Positions 22,524 to 33,082 are shown, counted from the stretch's first letter. The stretch is DNA of 64,000 bases from Symbiodinium natans (GCA_905221605.1 CAJNDS010000469.1:676685-740684); one strand, 5' to 3'. Notes: generated by a model not told the origin, from the letters alone. Numbers and translations: made by a program.

Positions 22524-23176
22524 GGCTTAGGGTTTAGGGTTTAGGGATTAAAGTTTAGGGTTAAGGGTTGAGGGTTTAGGGTTCAGGGGCGCAAAACGAT
22601 GCCCACAACCAGCTGAACTTGCTTAGGGGCTGTTGCACACGAACAAAGTAGACATTTAGCACCGAAGTCAAAACAGAGTCCGTGCGGCATGCATCGCTGC
22701 AGCGGGCGCAGATGCACCTAGGAACTCAGTTAGAAGGCGATTTCACATGCTGGCGCACACGTGGATTCGGGTTTAGGGATTTTAGGGTTTAGGGCACACG
22801 TCAACAGCTTCCCAAAGAATGAAGGCATCCGGCCTCTGGAATCTCTTGGCAAACATCAAAACTATGTTTCCCTCCTTAACGTAGGTCCACCCACACCCCA
22901 AACCCCAACCCCCACCATTTTACCAAGGTCCACACGTCTACCACACAAGGCCCGCCCCATTTGCGGAGCTGGAGAATTCTACTTTATCTTTGAAGGCTAC
23001 CTTTGACCTTCTAACGCTGCCATGAGCTTGACCACGTGGAATCCAAGGTTTCTTAATATCTATTGCCTTAGCGGTTTCGGGTTTAGGGTTTAGGGTGCTT
23101 AAGGTTGAGGGTTTAAGGTTTAGGGGTTTAGGGTTTAGGGTGCTTATATAGGGTTTAGGGTTTTGGGTTTTGGGAT
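22524..23176. repeat. TTTAGGG blocks at the inner end of the left arm
   Basis: Blocks at about 22524-22590, 22770-22796 and 23070-23176 (the last with TTTAGGGTGCTT variants). The first directly follows the point where pairing with the right arm stops (22522). The last lies symmetrically to the CCCTAAA array at 32763-32894. Confidence 0.9.
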
Positions 23177-23179
23177 ACG

Positions 23180-23730
23180 GGTTTACGAACTAATGCCATT
23201 AAAGCAAATTTTCCTTCACTTCTTGAACCTTGGAGCTGGCGAGGTGGCATGAATCGTTGTCGACTGCAAAATCATTCATACCTGACAAAAACTTGCTGCT
23301 AGCAACTAGTTCGAACATGAGAATTTTTAGGCACGCACGCCGGCATCCACAAATGAAACAGCAAGCATGAGAACAAGTTGCGCCAAACAAACAACATGAT
23401 TCTTCTGACAACTGGCCATAGGTTATTTTGCAACTCTGCAGGGGTGTTCACAGCACCAAGCTCAAGACCGACCCTCAAACGAGATACAGACACAAACAGA
23501 CACACGGAGACAAAGAAACAAACACAGACAGAGGCAAAGAGCCAAGTGAGACAGAGAGCGAGAGAGATAGAGAGAGAGAGAAACGCAAAGAGAAACGCAG
23601 TGAGAGAAACAGAGAAAAATCAAGATGTGTTTAAAAATAGAGACACCGTGAGACTGAGAGATGAAGAGATATCGCCAAAAAACAGACCAGGGAAAAGATA
23701 GCTCAAACAGACGAGAGAGAGAGAGTGTGT
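23180..23730 (+). repeat. Inner inverted repeat, left side (pairs with about 32330-32770)
   Basis: Text such as AGCATGAGAACAAG.TGCGCCAAAC, the ACATGATTCTT and GAGATACAGAC blocks and the purine-rich AGAGAGA tract (23480-23730) recur in inverse orientation at 32330-32600. Frames over the purine tract are low-complexity artefacts. Confidence 0.8.
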
Positions 23731-24779
23731 GACAAGAAAAAATGAGGACTTTTGTTATTGACAATTTTCAGACGCTTGTGTTTTTCCCCAATGAGGTTGG
23801 CGCGAACAATTTTAACTTCATGGTATGATCTTTGAATACGTGAACTTGTGAACGGGCGTTTTAGTTTACTGGAATGAACAGGCAGAAAGTGAGCAGAGAA
23901 AAACCTCAATCAAGTATGTTGATGCATGTTGGCGCTGCAAGCAAAAGAAAACGTCCCGAACAGTCTTGATTGGGTTTCCGAAATTGGGGGTACCATTTTG
24001 GGGTCCTCGTTCTGCGGGAATCCTACTCTTTGAGGGGCAAAACTGGGGCCCTTCATTTTGTGAACTTCCAACTAACCTGTTCTTGTTGGAAATTGCCACT
24101 CCTGACGGAAGATATTCTGGTTTGTCAGCTGTCGTCTGATTTAAAGCATCATTGAGAGGAGTTGTTAGAATCATTGACGGTTCCTACGCAAGCATACTTG
24201 CTCACCGATGCATTCGAGTGCACTTATGAAGGGTGCCGGCGGTGTGATTTCCGGATTCTCCAAAAACACGCAAGCCTGGCAAAGCGACGCTGCAGACCAT
24301 TGGTCAGGCACATAATGAGTGGCAGAAGGGGGCACCCCTCCCCCTCCATGTGCTACCCATGGCAGTGCTCACACAGGCTTGTGCAGGAACGACCACCAAG
24401 CTTTTGCCCAATTCAACACAGTGTGCGTTTGTGCAGCGGGGGGTGGTTCCCTGGATCCCTTTTGTTTGGGAACTTCAAGCCCTTCAAGAGCTTTAAAGGC
24501 TTTGAAGGGTGAAGAAAACGGGGGGGGACGGGGGAAGCTGAAGGGAGGAAGCAAGCTCTTGAAGGGGCTTTGAAGGCTTCGAAGTGGGGGACTTCAAGGG
24601 CTTGAGGGCTTTGAAGGGAGAGAGGCAAAGGGAGCTTTAAGAACTTCGAAGGGGAGGCAAGGGAGAGGCTGCGCCCCCCGCAACTCCCCGCCCCAAGATT
24701 CTTCTCTTCACTTCTCAATCTCAATTCTGTGCTTTACTTCTTGAATTGTGATAACGAACTGAAACAGGGTGGAATTTAG
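23731..24779. other. AT-richer non-coding stretch
   Basis: No supported gene. Contains repeats of CTTGAAGGGCTTTGAAGG-type text at about 24475-24660. Confidence 0.5.
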
Positions 24780-25328
24780 AAAAATTCTTTGCTTTTCTTT
24801 TCAAAGAAAAGAAGGTGAAGGGGGGGTCAACTCTCTCTGCCAAAACGCCGAAACCACAACACACCACACCTATTCACAATGAAAAAACGAGGTAAACACA
24901 CACACACACACACACAGAGACACCAGCAAGGTCACTGTTTTTTTTTTTGGTGTCACTTCTGAGACTCTATGCCTTACCACTCATTTGTCACATGCTGACA
25001 CTTTGCCAAAAGACACAGAAAACGGCACCACACAGCGACCAAAAATGAAGACACAGAAAGGCACCACACAGCGACCAAAATGAAGGTGCAGAAAAGGCAC
25101 CACACAGCGACTAAAAATGAAGACAGAAAATGCAAAAAAACACGAGCAACCAAAGATGAAGGTACAGAAAGGCACCAACACCAAAATGAAGGCAGCCCAC
25201 AGCCAACCAACAGCAACGAAAAAAGTAAGCACAGAGGCAAAGCACTAGAGGCACTACAACCCAACAGCAACAAAAAATAAAGCACAGAAAGAACATGCAC
25301 TGCAAACCAACCCACTTTGCAACTGACC
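24780..25328 (+). repeat. Innermost inverted repeat, left side (pairs with 25783-26820)
   Basis: GCACCACACAGCGACCAAAA-type units (about 25020-25200) and the end CAACCCACTTTGCAACTG mirror CAGTTGCAAAGCAGGTTGG and the GTCGCTGTGTGGTGCC units at 25783-26100. The outer part (24845-24950, with a CA run) mirrors 26715-26815 (with a GT run). Hydrophobic Val/Phe/Trp/Leu-rich frames here come from the repeat unit. Confidence 0.9.
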
Positions 25329-25380
25329 CTTGAAAACCAAACCCTGCCCTAAACACCGCAAACGGATAAACCAGATTCTT

Positions 25381-25656
25381 TCACTCGCCGTCAAAGAGCT
25401 TGCTAAAGAGTTCGCTTGCTGGGCTGTCCAAAGCAGCAACCTCTGCAGCTTCTCTGCCAGCGACAGCCTCTCCTTGCCTGTGCAGAGGAGAAGTGTCAAC
25501 AGCAACCTTAAATGAAGACAAACATGTCCAGGTAACATCATGACCACCTCTGGCAGTTTCACGAAGCTTCCCATACAATTGCAATTTTTTGTCTTTCTGG
25601 TCAATCGACACTTTGCAATTTTCAAGTGGTTTGGCTTGGGCGTCGCGCGCAACCCT
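25381..25656 (-). CDS. Coding-like terminal exon in the apex loop of the palindrome
   Basis: Minus-strand frame starting after TTCGTTAG: VARDAQAKPLENCKVSID, then QKDKKLQLYGKLRETARGG, TWTCLSSFKVAV and ASELFSKLFDGE, stop at 25381. Residue composition is mixed, hydrophilic and non-repetitive, unlike the repeats around it. An AG acceptor lies just upstream and a TGA a few codons further, so it is probably the last exon of a gene whose other exons I cannot place. It occupies most of the roughly 450 unpaired bases (25329-25782) at the centre of the inverted repeat. Family unknown. Confidence 0.45.
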   Translation of the reverse strand, partial: RVARDAQAKPLENCKVSIDQKDKKLQLYGKLRETARGGHDVTWTCLSSFKVAVDTSPLHRQGEAVAGREAAEVAALDSPASELFSKLFDGE

Positions 25657-25750
25657 AACGAATCAACACCACGGTTGAACTTGTCTCGTCCTGCAGTTGA
25701 TTTCTGTCCAAACGGCACTGTCAGAGGTCACAAGCTGTGCAAGAGTGTAG

Positions 25751-26820
25751 ATGTGTGTGTGTGTGTGTGTGTGTGTGAATTTACAGTTGCAAAGCAGGTT
25801 GGTTTGCGGTGCATGTTCTTTCTGTGCTTTATTTTTTGTTGCTGTTGGGTTGTAGTGCCTCTGTACTTTGCCTCTGTGCTTACTTTTTTCGTTGCTGTTG
25901 GTTGGCTGTGAGACTGCCTTCATTTTGGTCGCTGTGTTGGTGCCTTTGTACCTTCATCTTTGGTCGCTTGTGTTTTGCATTTTCTGTGTCTTCATTTTTA
26001 GTCGCTGTGTGGTCCTTTTTCTGCATCTTCATTTTGGTCGCTGTGGGTGCCTTTCTGTGCCTTCATTTTTGGTCGCTGTGTGGTGCCGTTTTCTGTGTCT
26101 TTTGGCAAAGTGTCAGCATGTGATAAAGAGTGGTGAGGCATCGAGTCTCAGCTTGCCAGGCACTGACCAAACACTTGCTGATTCTCAAAATTCTCTCTTT
26201 CTAAAGCTTGCAACCGAGAGATTATCCCGAAAAAAAAATAAACAAAGCATTGAACAAAAGCAGAGAAATTCTTTTTAGATGGGCAAAGGAAAACCCAATG
26301 TTTTTCTAGTTCTGCTAACATTGTCAAAAAAAAAAACAATCACACTAACGTCTCGTCATGGCTATTTTTGACAAAGCTTTGATTGCGTGCTCTTGTTTTT
26401 GATTTTCCAAAATGGCCAAACACAAATTTAAGGCACACGAAAAAATTTGATAGACATTGAGCAGAAGGAACTCTGCTTTCAGGCTGGGTGCCCTCAATTC
26501 TTTGTCTTTCGTTTTGGTTGCGTGTTGCAATTCTCCTGGATTCACCATTCAACGAATTTTCAAAATTTCTGAAGTCTCCGAAAATGTTGAAAAAACCCTT
26601 AAAATCAACACTTGATCAGTTAAATTTGTTGAATTTACTCTGGTGTTTCGCTCGCTTCGCTCGCACTTATTCACATTCTGGATACAGAAGTGACACCAAT
26701 TTTAAAAACAGTGACCTTGCAGTGGTGTCTGTGTGTGTGTGTGTTTACCTCGTTTTTTCATTGTGAATAGGTGTGGTGTGTTGTGGCTTCGGCGTTTTGG
26801 CAGAGAGTCGTGTGTGTGAT
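25751..26820 (-). repeat. Innermost inverted repeat, right side, with GT microsatellites
   Basis: A GT run (about 25751-25777) borders the right arm, which mirrors 24780-25328. About 580 bases (roughly 26130-26715) are not matched on the left. A second GT run at about 26728-26742 mirrors the CA run at 24896-24915. Confidence 0.85.
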
Positions 26821-28165
26821 GGAGTGTGGTGTGTGTTATTATGTGGGTGCAAAGTGGCTTTAGTGGGTGGTGTGCGTTTGCGTGTCTGTCGGCTGGGTTC
26901 TGCTGGCTGTTCAAGTGTGGAAGTGTGCGGGTGGTAAAAGATGTGTGGATTTGGAGACACAAAAAGAGGGCAAGAAATCAACTCCAAAAGGTAGGGAAGC
27001 CGAAGTGACCTCCACAGTGCGAGAAAGATCGCACGCGAACAATGCAAGACTGCTTTGTCTTGAATGCCAGCTAAAGACAAGTTTAGCAAGCCAAGAACAC
27101 GCGTATCAACGGCGTTTTTTGTTTTCTTGAGTGTTGATGCAAACAGTATCGAATAGAAAAAAACTTGTTTGTCTGTGAGTTGATTTCAATTATTATTGAA
27201 CTCAAATGGGTTCCAAAAGCAGCTCAATTCTGGGCACCGAAAACGGGCCCTAGATTTTGGATTTCCTGTGTGAACATACAAGGCCACCCAGGTTGGAGCC
27301 TCAAATTGGACCCAAGTTTAGGAGCCATTTTTGGGCCCAGTTGCGGCGGTTTTTTCACACACGGGAAGCCAGATCTGGCTTTCACAGCTCCTCGTTGCGA
27401 GTAAAACAAATAAGCCTCTTAGTCGGTTCCAGTTTAAGTCTTGTGTCAGTCTTCCCCCAAAATTAGAACAGCAGGCAGCAAGGCGGCAAAGTGTGAACTT
27501 GTTTGGAACCGGAACTTTCTCTAACTGTACTGTGCTGCTGATGTAGTAAAGAGGCGCCTGTTTAAAAAAAAAAGGCTGGGGTGCGGAAAGCCTTTAGTAC
27601 GCGCCTCTCACCAATGCCGTTTGAAGTCAAAACAGCCTAAGGAACCCTCCGCACTTATGGTTAGGGAATCAGGGAAATTACCAAGCCTACAGTAGTGGTC
27701 TTGAGCCTTGACCAGGCTTGTGACTTAAGCCAGGCTTTAAACACTTACTGCAGGCTTCCAGGCATGCTAAGGTTCTTCAGGTTCAAAGCAAGGCAAAACC
27801 AAGTTACTTCAAATACTTTCTAGCCCAGACCTTCACTTCGAGTTAAACTACAGTTGCCTACACTTGCCTATGGCTTAAAGGCACTTTACCTTAAAGAGAA
27901 AACAGTTGTCCCACATACTTAGGCTTCGAAACAAACGGACAACGTTCCAACAACAAACAAACAACTTTCATCACATTTTAAAAACAATGTACATGCACAC
28001 CATACCTACTTTAAAGTTCAAATCACCATCAAAACATGCTCGCGCAATGCTTGGCAATTCCACTACACAAGACAAGGCAAATTCCCTGCCCAAAATAGGC
28101 TGTTGCGCGGGGCCAAGTTAAAGAGTTGCTTTACTTGGTTTTTCAAGCTTGCACGGCTATTTTGA
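26821..28165. other. AT-richer non-coding stretch
   Basis: No convincing gene. It begins the block that is unpaired on the right side of the palindrome (about 26.8-32.3 kb). Around 27190-27400 and in the left part near 23960-24060, similar phrases (TTGGGTTTC, GGGGCCC, AAAACTGG) hint at a dispersed repeat. Confidence 0.45.
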
Positions 28166-28444
28166 TTGTTGCCAAGGGGAAGCCCGCTGGAGGTCCAAGT
28201 TACCAGCTTCTGCCGCAGCTACAGCAATGTGCAGCGCTTTTACCACCGCTGGCAAGAAGCCAGGAAAGAGCAGTCGCCGGGTTTTGGGGCACGTTTCTGC
28301 CGCCCACGCAAAGCTTTAAACCCTAGCTGCCCGACAGTGCAGCCTTGCACAAATTGTGGGGCAGGTTTGTGGTTTTTGCAATTTTGTTCCCGCTGCTGCC
28401 TGTGCTTAGAGTCCAGACTGTTTGACTGGCGGTGCAACGGATAA
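28166..28444 (+). CDS. Hypothetical Cys-rich frame
   Basis: A frame of 92 codons without an ATG at the track start. It includes QVTSFCRSYSNVQRFYHRW and then a cysteine cluster, PCTNCGAGLWFLQFCSRCC, with CxxC and CxxCC spacing reminiscent of a zinc ribbon. It could be an exon; splice borders are not clear. Confidence 0.25.
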   Translation: MLPRGSPLEVQVTSFCRSYSNVQRFYHRWQEARKEQSPGFGARFCRPRKALNPSCPTVQPCTNCGAGLWFLQFCSRCCLCLESRLFDWRCNG

Positions 28445-28629
28445 AGCAGTGTAGGCAGAAATCTGAAGCGGCAAAGCTGTTGCTAAGCCCCACAAAGACT
28501 GCCAGAAAAAAGGAAAGTCTTGCTGCACCACCACCAAATGAAACGGTAAGACGACCCTGCTTGCAAAGATGTTTAGCAGGATACGCTTGGCATGTGTGCT
28601 AAAAGTCCAAGGAAGCCGTTAAAAGGCTG

Positions 28630-29075
28630 TCACTCTCAGTATGTCCCCAAAGCCTGGAAAGGATGAAAAGGTATTTCCATGTCTTGTTGCAAACGAAAAT
28701 TCGACCTTGGCATGTCCCGCAAAGCATGGGAAGGCCTCAAACAGTCGGATGTACTTGGCAGAAATACCAAAAAGAAAGCATGGAAAGCTTTAACCAGCGA
28801 ATACACATGGCATGTTCCCGCAAAGCCAGCAGACGCCGCAAAAACAAATCCATCCAAATTTGGCTGTCCCTGAAAATTATGGGTAAGCCAAAGTAAACGG
28901 TTACTCTTCGCCTGTCCCAGCACACCTGGGGAGTAACAAAGCAACCCATTCGACTTCGGCATGTCCCCGAAAAACATGGAAAGGCCACATAATGTTCTTC
29001 CAAAGTGTGGAAAGGCCGTGAGCAGTCGGACACACTTGACTGTTTCCAAAAAGCCTGAAGGGAAGCTTTCCAGCG
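28630..29075. repeat. Degenerate repeat around GGCATGTCCC..AAAG..TGG(A)AAGG
   Basis: At least four loose copies (about 28637, 28709, 28808 and 28958) of a motif GGCATGTCCCCGAAAAACATGGAAAGG. Frames here are by-products. 29076-29755 is AT-rich and without a recognised feature, apart from paired copies of a TTTTTGTTTT/GTTTTTTGAGTTTCATTCTT block near 29120 and 29215. Confidence 0.55.
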
Positions 29076-29755
29076 GTGAAAGAAAATCGGCACCTTGAAT
29101 CTTGTCACATTTTGTGTTTGTTTTTGGATTTTATTCTTCGAAACTAGAGAAGTAAGACTTGAAACATTCAGAAAGAAGGGAATGTATTCTAAATTTCCCC
29201 CTTAAAAATTATGTTTTGTTTTTTGAGTTTCATTCTTTAAAACCAGAGAAGTAAGACTCTTTTAAAAGGGGAGCTTAAGCGTTCCACCCGTTTGTTTTTT
29301 TTGTTTTTTGTGTTTTTGCCACCTTGCTTGTAGAAAGCATAAAGTTAACCTTAAGGTTGGAGTTTGAGCCGGAAGCAATGTTTTCATAACTAGTCAAAAG
29401 CATTTGCAAAGAGACAGAGAGAGAGAGCTAGAAAGAGAGTAGCAAAGAGAAAGTAGAGTGTAGCAGAAGAGCAAAGCAGAGTCAATCACTCTGCCGCAAG
29501 AAGCTGTAAGAAAGACAGCAAGAACACAGGCCTTGATGTTGCAACATAAGATGCTTTAGTATTATTACTTTGGCCACAAAGAATCCCGGAAGGTCGACAA
29601 GATTTTCTAAGTATTATGGCCGGCCGCAATCAAAGTTTAATATTCTGCCTAATCTTTTTTAAGATGCTTCTCTAGTTTGGAAGAACAAAATTTAAAAAAC
29701 AAAACAAGATTCAAGGGGGTGGAATTTAGAACAAATCCCTTCTCTTATATTTAAG

Positions 29756-30367
29756 ATGGATGTGTTGAAGTACGTCACTGAGCTGTTAGAAAGTGACATG
29801 GTGAAGTACCAAAACAGCTTTGACAACGTGCGGCCGGTGAAAGAAATTGCCAAGGTAAACTTGAAGCCTGGGAAGTTGTTGGAAGTCCAAGGCCTTGATC
29901 ACTGACTGAAGGTGTGCTACACCTCAAGGTGCCACAAGCCTTTGCTTTGAGTGTGATCAGTTTCGTGCAATATCTTAGGCGCAAGGGAATTACCCTGCTT
30001 CTTTTGGAAAATCCAAGACCTTGGAATCTTAAGGTTGGCAGATGTGTTGTTTGCACTGCCCATCCTTTGCGAGGAATGGTGCTTGAAAGACAAGATAGAG
30101 TGCACTGCGCATCCACCATGGATTGCAGGTGCGGCAGATACTGTGCGAAAGAATTGACGACTTTGAGACTGAGGAAAAAGCGCTGAGAGAGATGGTAAAA
30201 AGCTGTGAATGAGCAGAATTAAGAAGAAGCTGAGAGAAAGCGAAGAAGGGATTGCTAAGTTTGAGGCAGCGAAGGCTGAAGCGGTGAAAAGGAAGAAGGC
30301 CCGAATGGAGCGGGAAGAAGTTAAGAAGAAGAAAAAGGATGATATGGATGGCGAGAACATGGATTAA
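29756..30367 (+). CDS. Small coiled-coil protein, two exons with a possible one-base frame break
   Basis: Exon 1 (29756-29854) runs from ATG through MDVLKYVTELLESDMVKYQ to PVKEIAK and ends at a strong donor (AAG/GTAAAC). Exon 2 starts at 30129 after GATTGCAG in the same phase, reading VRQILCERIDDFETEEKALR. It meets a TGA at 30210, but the +1 frame opens at an overlapping ATG (30209) and continues as MSRIKKKLRESEEGIAKFE, ending in a Lys-rich and then Asp-rich tail at 30367. The heptad-like composition carries across the break, so one missing base (or a true frameshift) is more likely than two genes. The intron would be 274 bases, GT-AG. Family not recognised; an acidic/basic coiled coil suggests protein or nucleic-acid binding. 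Confidence 0.5.
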
Positions 30368-30935
30368 GGTGCGTGCTGACCTCAAGGGGTGCAAACGATG
30401 TCCTGCAGCCGTTTTAGGATTGCCATGGAAAGCCCGCGCAGCCATGGCACGCATGTGTTTTTTTCTTTCTGGTTATGTAAGCCAAAGCATCTTAGGCAAG
30501 ACATTGTCCATCTTGGAAAAGCGTGTTGTTAAGCTGACTGCAATGGACAGTGTGCAGTTCTTTGTTTGTAAGCACATCTCTTTCCCATTGGTCAGTGTGT
30601 CTAGATTCCGGACGATTATGGCCAAGGATTTCATGGCTCCTTTAAACCAAACTGTGCCTATTGTTCGACAAGGCACATTGGTGTATCTTACCCCTACTGT
30701 CATTTCCTACTTAGCCTATTCAGGCCTCCAAACTAAATTGGAAATCAGTAGCCTTATGCATAACCTCAATCTTAAGACTATTGATCTTAAGTTGAGAGGC
30801 ATCACTGATTCCACTTATTGTGAGTATGATCATCTTTCAGATTTCTTCATTGGTTGCAAGCGCTACGCTTTCTACGTGACGAACGAGTTTTGGCTGGAAG
30901 TTGAGGAGTATGACCACGTCGAGGTTGTGTACTGA
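30339..30935 (+). CDS. Hypothetical protein in AT-richer island
   Basis: An open frame of 198 codons. The part from about codon 75 on is the more convincing (FRTIMAKDFMAPLNQTVPIV, then TPTVISYLAYSGLQ and FWLEVEEYDHVEVVY). A CCCATTGGTCAG acceptor at about 30587-30598 could open an exon there, which would make the upstream part intronic. It follows the preceding gene with almost no gap. Codon third positions are clearly less GC-rich than in the 58-63 kb gene. I recognise no domain; it might be a lineage-specific gene or an integrated foreign gene. Confidence 0.5.
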   Translation: MIWMARTWIKVRADLKGCKRCPAAVLGLPWKARAAMARMCFFLSGYVSQSILGKTLSILEKRVVKLTAMDSVQFFVCKHISFPLVSVSRFRTIMAKDFMAPLNQTVPIVRQGTLVYLTPTVISYLAYSGLQTKLEISSLMHNLNLKTIDLKLRGITDSTYCEYDHLSDFFIGCKRYAFYVTNEFWLEVEEYDHVEVVY

Positions 30936-31066
30936 GAGTGGGGTTGACGCTCTGAAGCCTTGCATGAATTTGTTTGTTACGTGTTGGTTACGTGTTTTCA
31001 CTGCAAACTCTTGGGTACCAAGCCAATACCGGACCCAGGACAACCTGCCTTATGGTGTGATCTTGC

Positions 31067-31327
31067 ATGAGTTTTAAGTTTGATGTCAGAGATCGACTGG
31101 TGTGTCGTTTGTTTCGCTTTGGTGGCGAGTACGCACCAAGGGAATGTGGCCAGGGCATCCCCTTAGTGTTGAAGTGCCGAGCTGTGCTTGGACTTTGGAT
31201 CTTTGGCATGAACCCTCAGCAAAATGCGGGAGGTGGAAGATCGTGGCTGATCATTGATGGTTTTGTCATGTTTTGGATCAGCTTGTATAGAGTTGCTTTG
31301 CTTCGGAGTGATTGGGAATCTTTATGA
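31067..31327 (+). CDS. Hypothetical small hydrophobic protein
   Basis: An 86-codon frame with ATG and stop, MSFKFDVRDRLVCRLFRFGG to SDWESL. The C-terminal half has one or two hydrophobic stretches (LVLKCRAVLGLWIFG and WLIIDGFVMFWISLYRVALL) that could be membrane segments. It is the third frame in the same-strand cluster beginning at 29756, 131 bases after the previous stop. No family recognised. Confidence 0.4.
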   Translation: MSFKFDVRDRLVCRLFRFGGEYAPRECGQGIPLVLKCRAVLGLWIFGMNPQQNAGGGRSWLIIDGFVMFWISLYRVALLRSDWESL

Positions 31328-31463
31328 TCCCATCCTCGATGGTTTTTGCCTCGATGATTTCCCTAGGAAATCATACGAGTATGTTTTTGCCCAATACGCT
31401 ACTTTGTTCCGAAGCTGAGTTTAAGCTCACATGTGAATTCGTTTAGTTTGCGCACTTCGTGAC

Positions 31464-31475
31464 TTTTGGCTCAAG
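31464..31475 (+). other. Twelve-base match to the dinoflagellate spliced leader 3' end
   Basis: TTTTGGCTCAAG is identical to the last 12 bases of the conserved 22-base dinoflagellate spliced leader. Upstream bases do not match, and no SL RNA gene structure (donor GT after CAAG) follows. It could be a relic from a reinserted mRNA or a chance match. Confidence 0.2.
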
Positions 31476-31788
31476 GCCTACGAGTGAAAAAGAGCGTGTC
31501 CGCACTTGGTTGAGATAGGTTTGGGTTCGTGCTTTCAAGGGAAAAGGTTCGGTTTTTCACAAAAAAAGGGTGTTTCAATCCATTTAGCTCTAGTCCAAAA
31601 TTGTATCAAAAAGGGAGTCTAAATACCACGTTTTTTGATGTTGAGCTTCTTTTTTTCGACGTCAGCAGAATCAGTGAGCAGGCTATGTCGGTGTGAAAAG
31701 GTAACACCCTACGCAAAAGGCAAAAATTCCCAGCAAAGAAAACAGCCGAACAACAAAACACAGCCGAATCCAGGAGCCCGTTGTTGCG

Positions 31789-32025
31789 GTGGCTGATGAC
31801 CTGAGCAAGAGCAGCTCATACGTCATATCATTTCACTATGAAGAGAGCGGTGCTGTGCAATGCTTGAATGAAAGGAGAAAGGATTACCTTCCCACAGTGG
31901 TCCAAAATTGTGCTCGCAAGTCATGTTGGTCTTTGCAGCAGGGCGAAAGCAGCAAGCCATTGCCTGAGCATCAAGGTGCGTGTGGCACAGATGTTGTATT
32001 GCAGATCGGTTTAAGAGAAAATTAG
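31789..32025 (+). CDS. Hypothetical coding-like frame
   Basis: The frame reads VADDLSKSSSYVISFHYEES, then QCLNERRKDYLPTVVQ and EHQGACGTDVVLQIGLREN, stop at 32023-32025. It is open upstream to about TKHSRIQEP without a clear ATG, so it may be a 3' exon. Mixed composition suggests real coding. Family unknown. Confidence 0.3.
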   Translation: MADDLSKSSSYVISFHYEESGAVQCLNERRKDYLPTVVQNCARKSCWSLQQGESSKPLPEHQGACGTDVVLQIGLREN

Positions 32026-32329
32026 GCAGAGACTAGAAGTTGGTTTTAGGGAGGGGAGGGGGACGTTTAGGAGGTCAAGGACCCTGTTTTTAAGAAGGTG
32101 AAACCTCCTTTTTTTTCCTGAAACCAAATACAGAAGAACCGCATTGGTTCAGATGAGGTGCAATCTGGTCGTACTCGCTGTCGGATTGCGCGTGTATGCA
32201 TTCGTTTTGAAAAATGCATCATCTGCCGCGGGTAGAAAAGCAATGCGTGGAAGTGTTTCGAGCGTGGTTGAACATAGGTTTAGTCAGAATGCGAAACGCC
32301 GGGCACGCCCAATTTGTCAATTCTTTTGT

Positions 32330-32770
32330 CTGGTCTGTTTTCTCTTTGTCTCTCTGTCTTGAACGATTTGATGTCTTGATCTCTTTCCATTTCTCTCATT
32401 GCGTCTCTCTCTTCGAGTTTCACTCTCTCTCTCTTTCTCTTGTCTTGGTCTCCGTCTGTGTTTGTGGCTTTCTTTCCATGTGTCTGTTTGCGTCTGTATC
32501 TCTGTTTTGGGGGTCAGTCCTAAATTTGGACAAGAATCATGTTGATTTTTCGTTTGGCGCAGCTTGTTCTCATGCTGGCTGTTTCAGTTGTTGATACCAG
32601 CGTGCCCTATGTTTTTCATGTCGAACGAGTTGCTACTTGCAAGGTTTTTTTCGAGGGTGGTTTAGAGTCAGCTTGATTTACCATTCCAGGCTTCGCATCA
32701 TGAGCATCCGAACAATTTTCTCATCCTACTGCAGCAATTTGCCATGATCGCATGAGTTCGAATAGCCTAA
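32330..32770 (-). repeat. Inner inverted repeat, right side (pairs with 23180-23730)
   Basis: Pyrimidine-rich CTCTCT/GTCTC DNA and the stretch up to the CCCTAAA array mirror the left side. The pairing shows that the palindrome is nested rather than a simple two-arm structure. Confidence 0.8.
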
Positions 32771-32894
32771 ACCTTAAACCCTAAACCGTAAACCATAAAC
32801 CCTAAACCCCAAACCCTAAACCCTAAACCCTAAACCCCAAACCCTAAACCCTAAACCCTAAACCCCAAACCCTAAACCCTAAACCCTAAACCGC
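32763..32894. repeat. CCCTAAA telomere-type array
   Basis: About 17 units including CCCCAAA variants in a regular higher-order pattern. It lies symmetrically to the TTTAGGG block at 23070-23176. Confidence 0.95.
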
Positions 32895-32986
32895 AAAAGT
32901 ACGGGAGGTTAGGGAACCTTGGATTCCACATGGTCGGGCTTGGCTCTTTGCAACGTAGGCCAGAGGTCGCCGCTGAAGAAAGGGCA

Positions 32987-33082
32987 TACTTGGAGATTCA
33001 GGGGTACCTACGTAGTAAGCCCCTTAAGTACCCGAATAGGGTTATAAGTATTGGGTTACTAAGTACCCTGAACCTCCAAGTA
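32987..33082. mobile_element. Introner-like inverted-repeat element (family 1)
   Basis: The ends are ACTTGGAGATTCAGGGGTAC and GTACCCTGAACCTCCAAGT, near-perfect inverse copies. The interior shares CCTTAAGTACCC.AATAGGGTTAT with the element at 50871-51015, and the ends also match 56957-57076. About 96 bases long, with no coding capacity. Here it is not in an identified intron. Confidence 0.8.

Noticed and set aside
25000-26123. Hydrophobic Val/Trp/Phe/Leu frames resembling membrane proteins
   Set aside because: They are direct readings of the repeated GTCGCTGTGTGGTGCC-type unit in the inner inverted repeats.
29914-30186. Plus-strand frame of 90 codons
   Set aside because: Falls inside the 274-base intron of the coiled-coil gene, between a strong donor and acceptor, and lacks an ATG at its start.
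31464-31475. A functional spliced-leader RNA gene
   Set aside because: Only 12 of 22 leader bases match and no donor site or snRNA-like structure follows.
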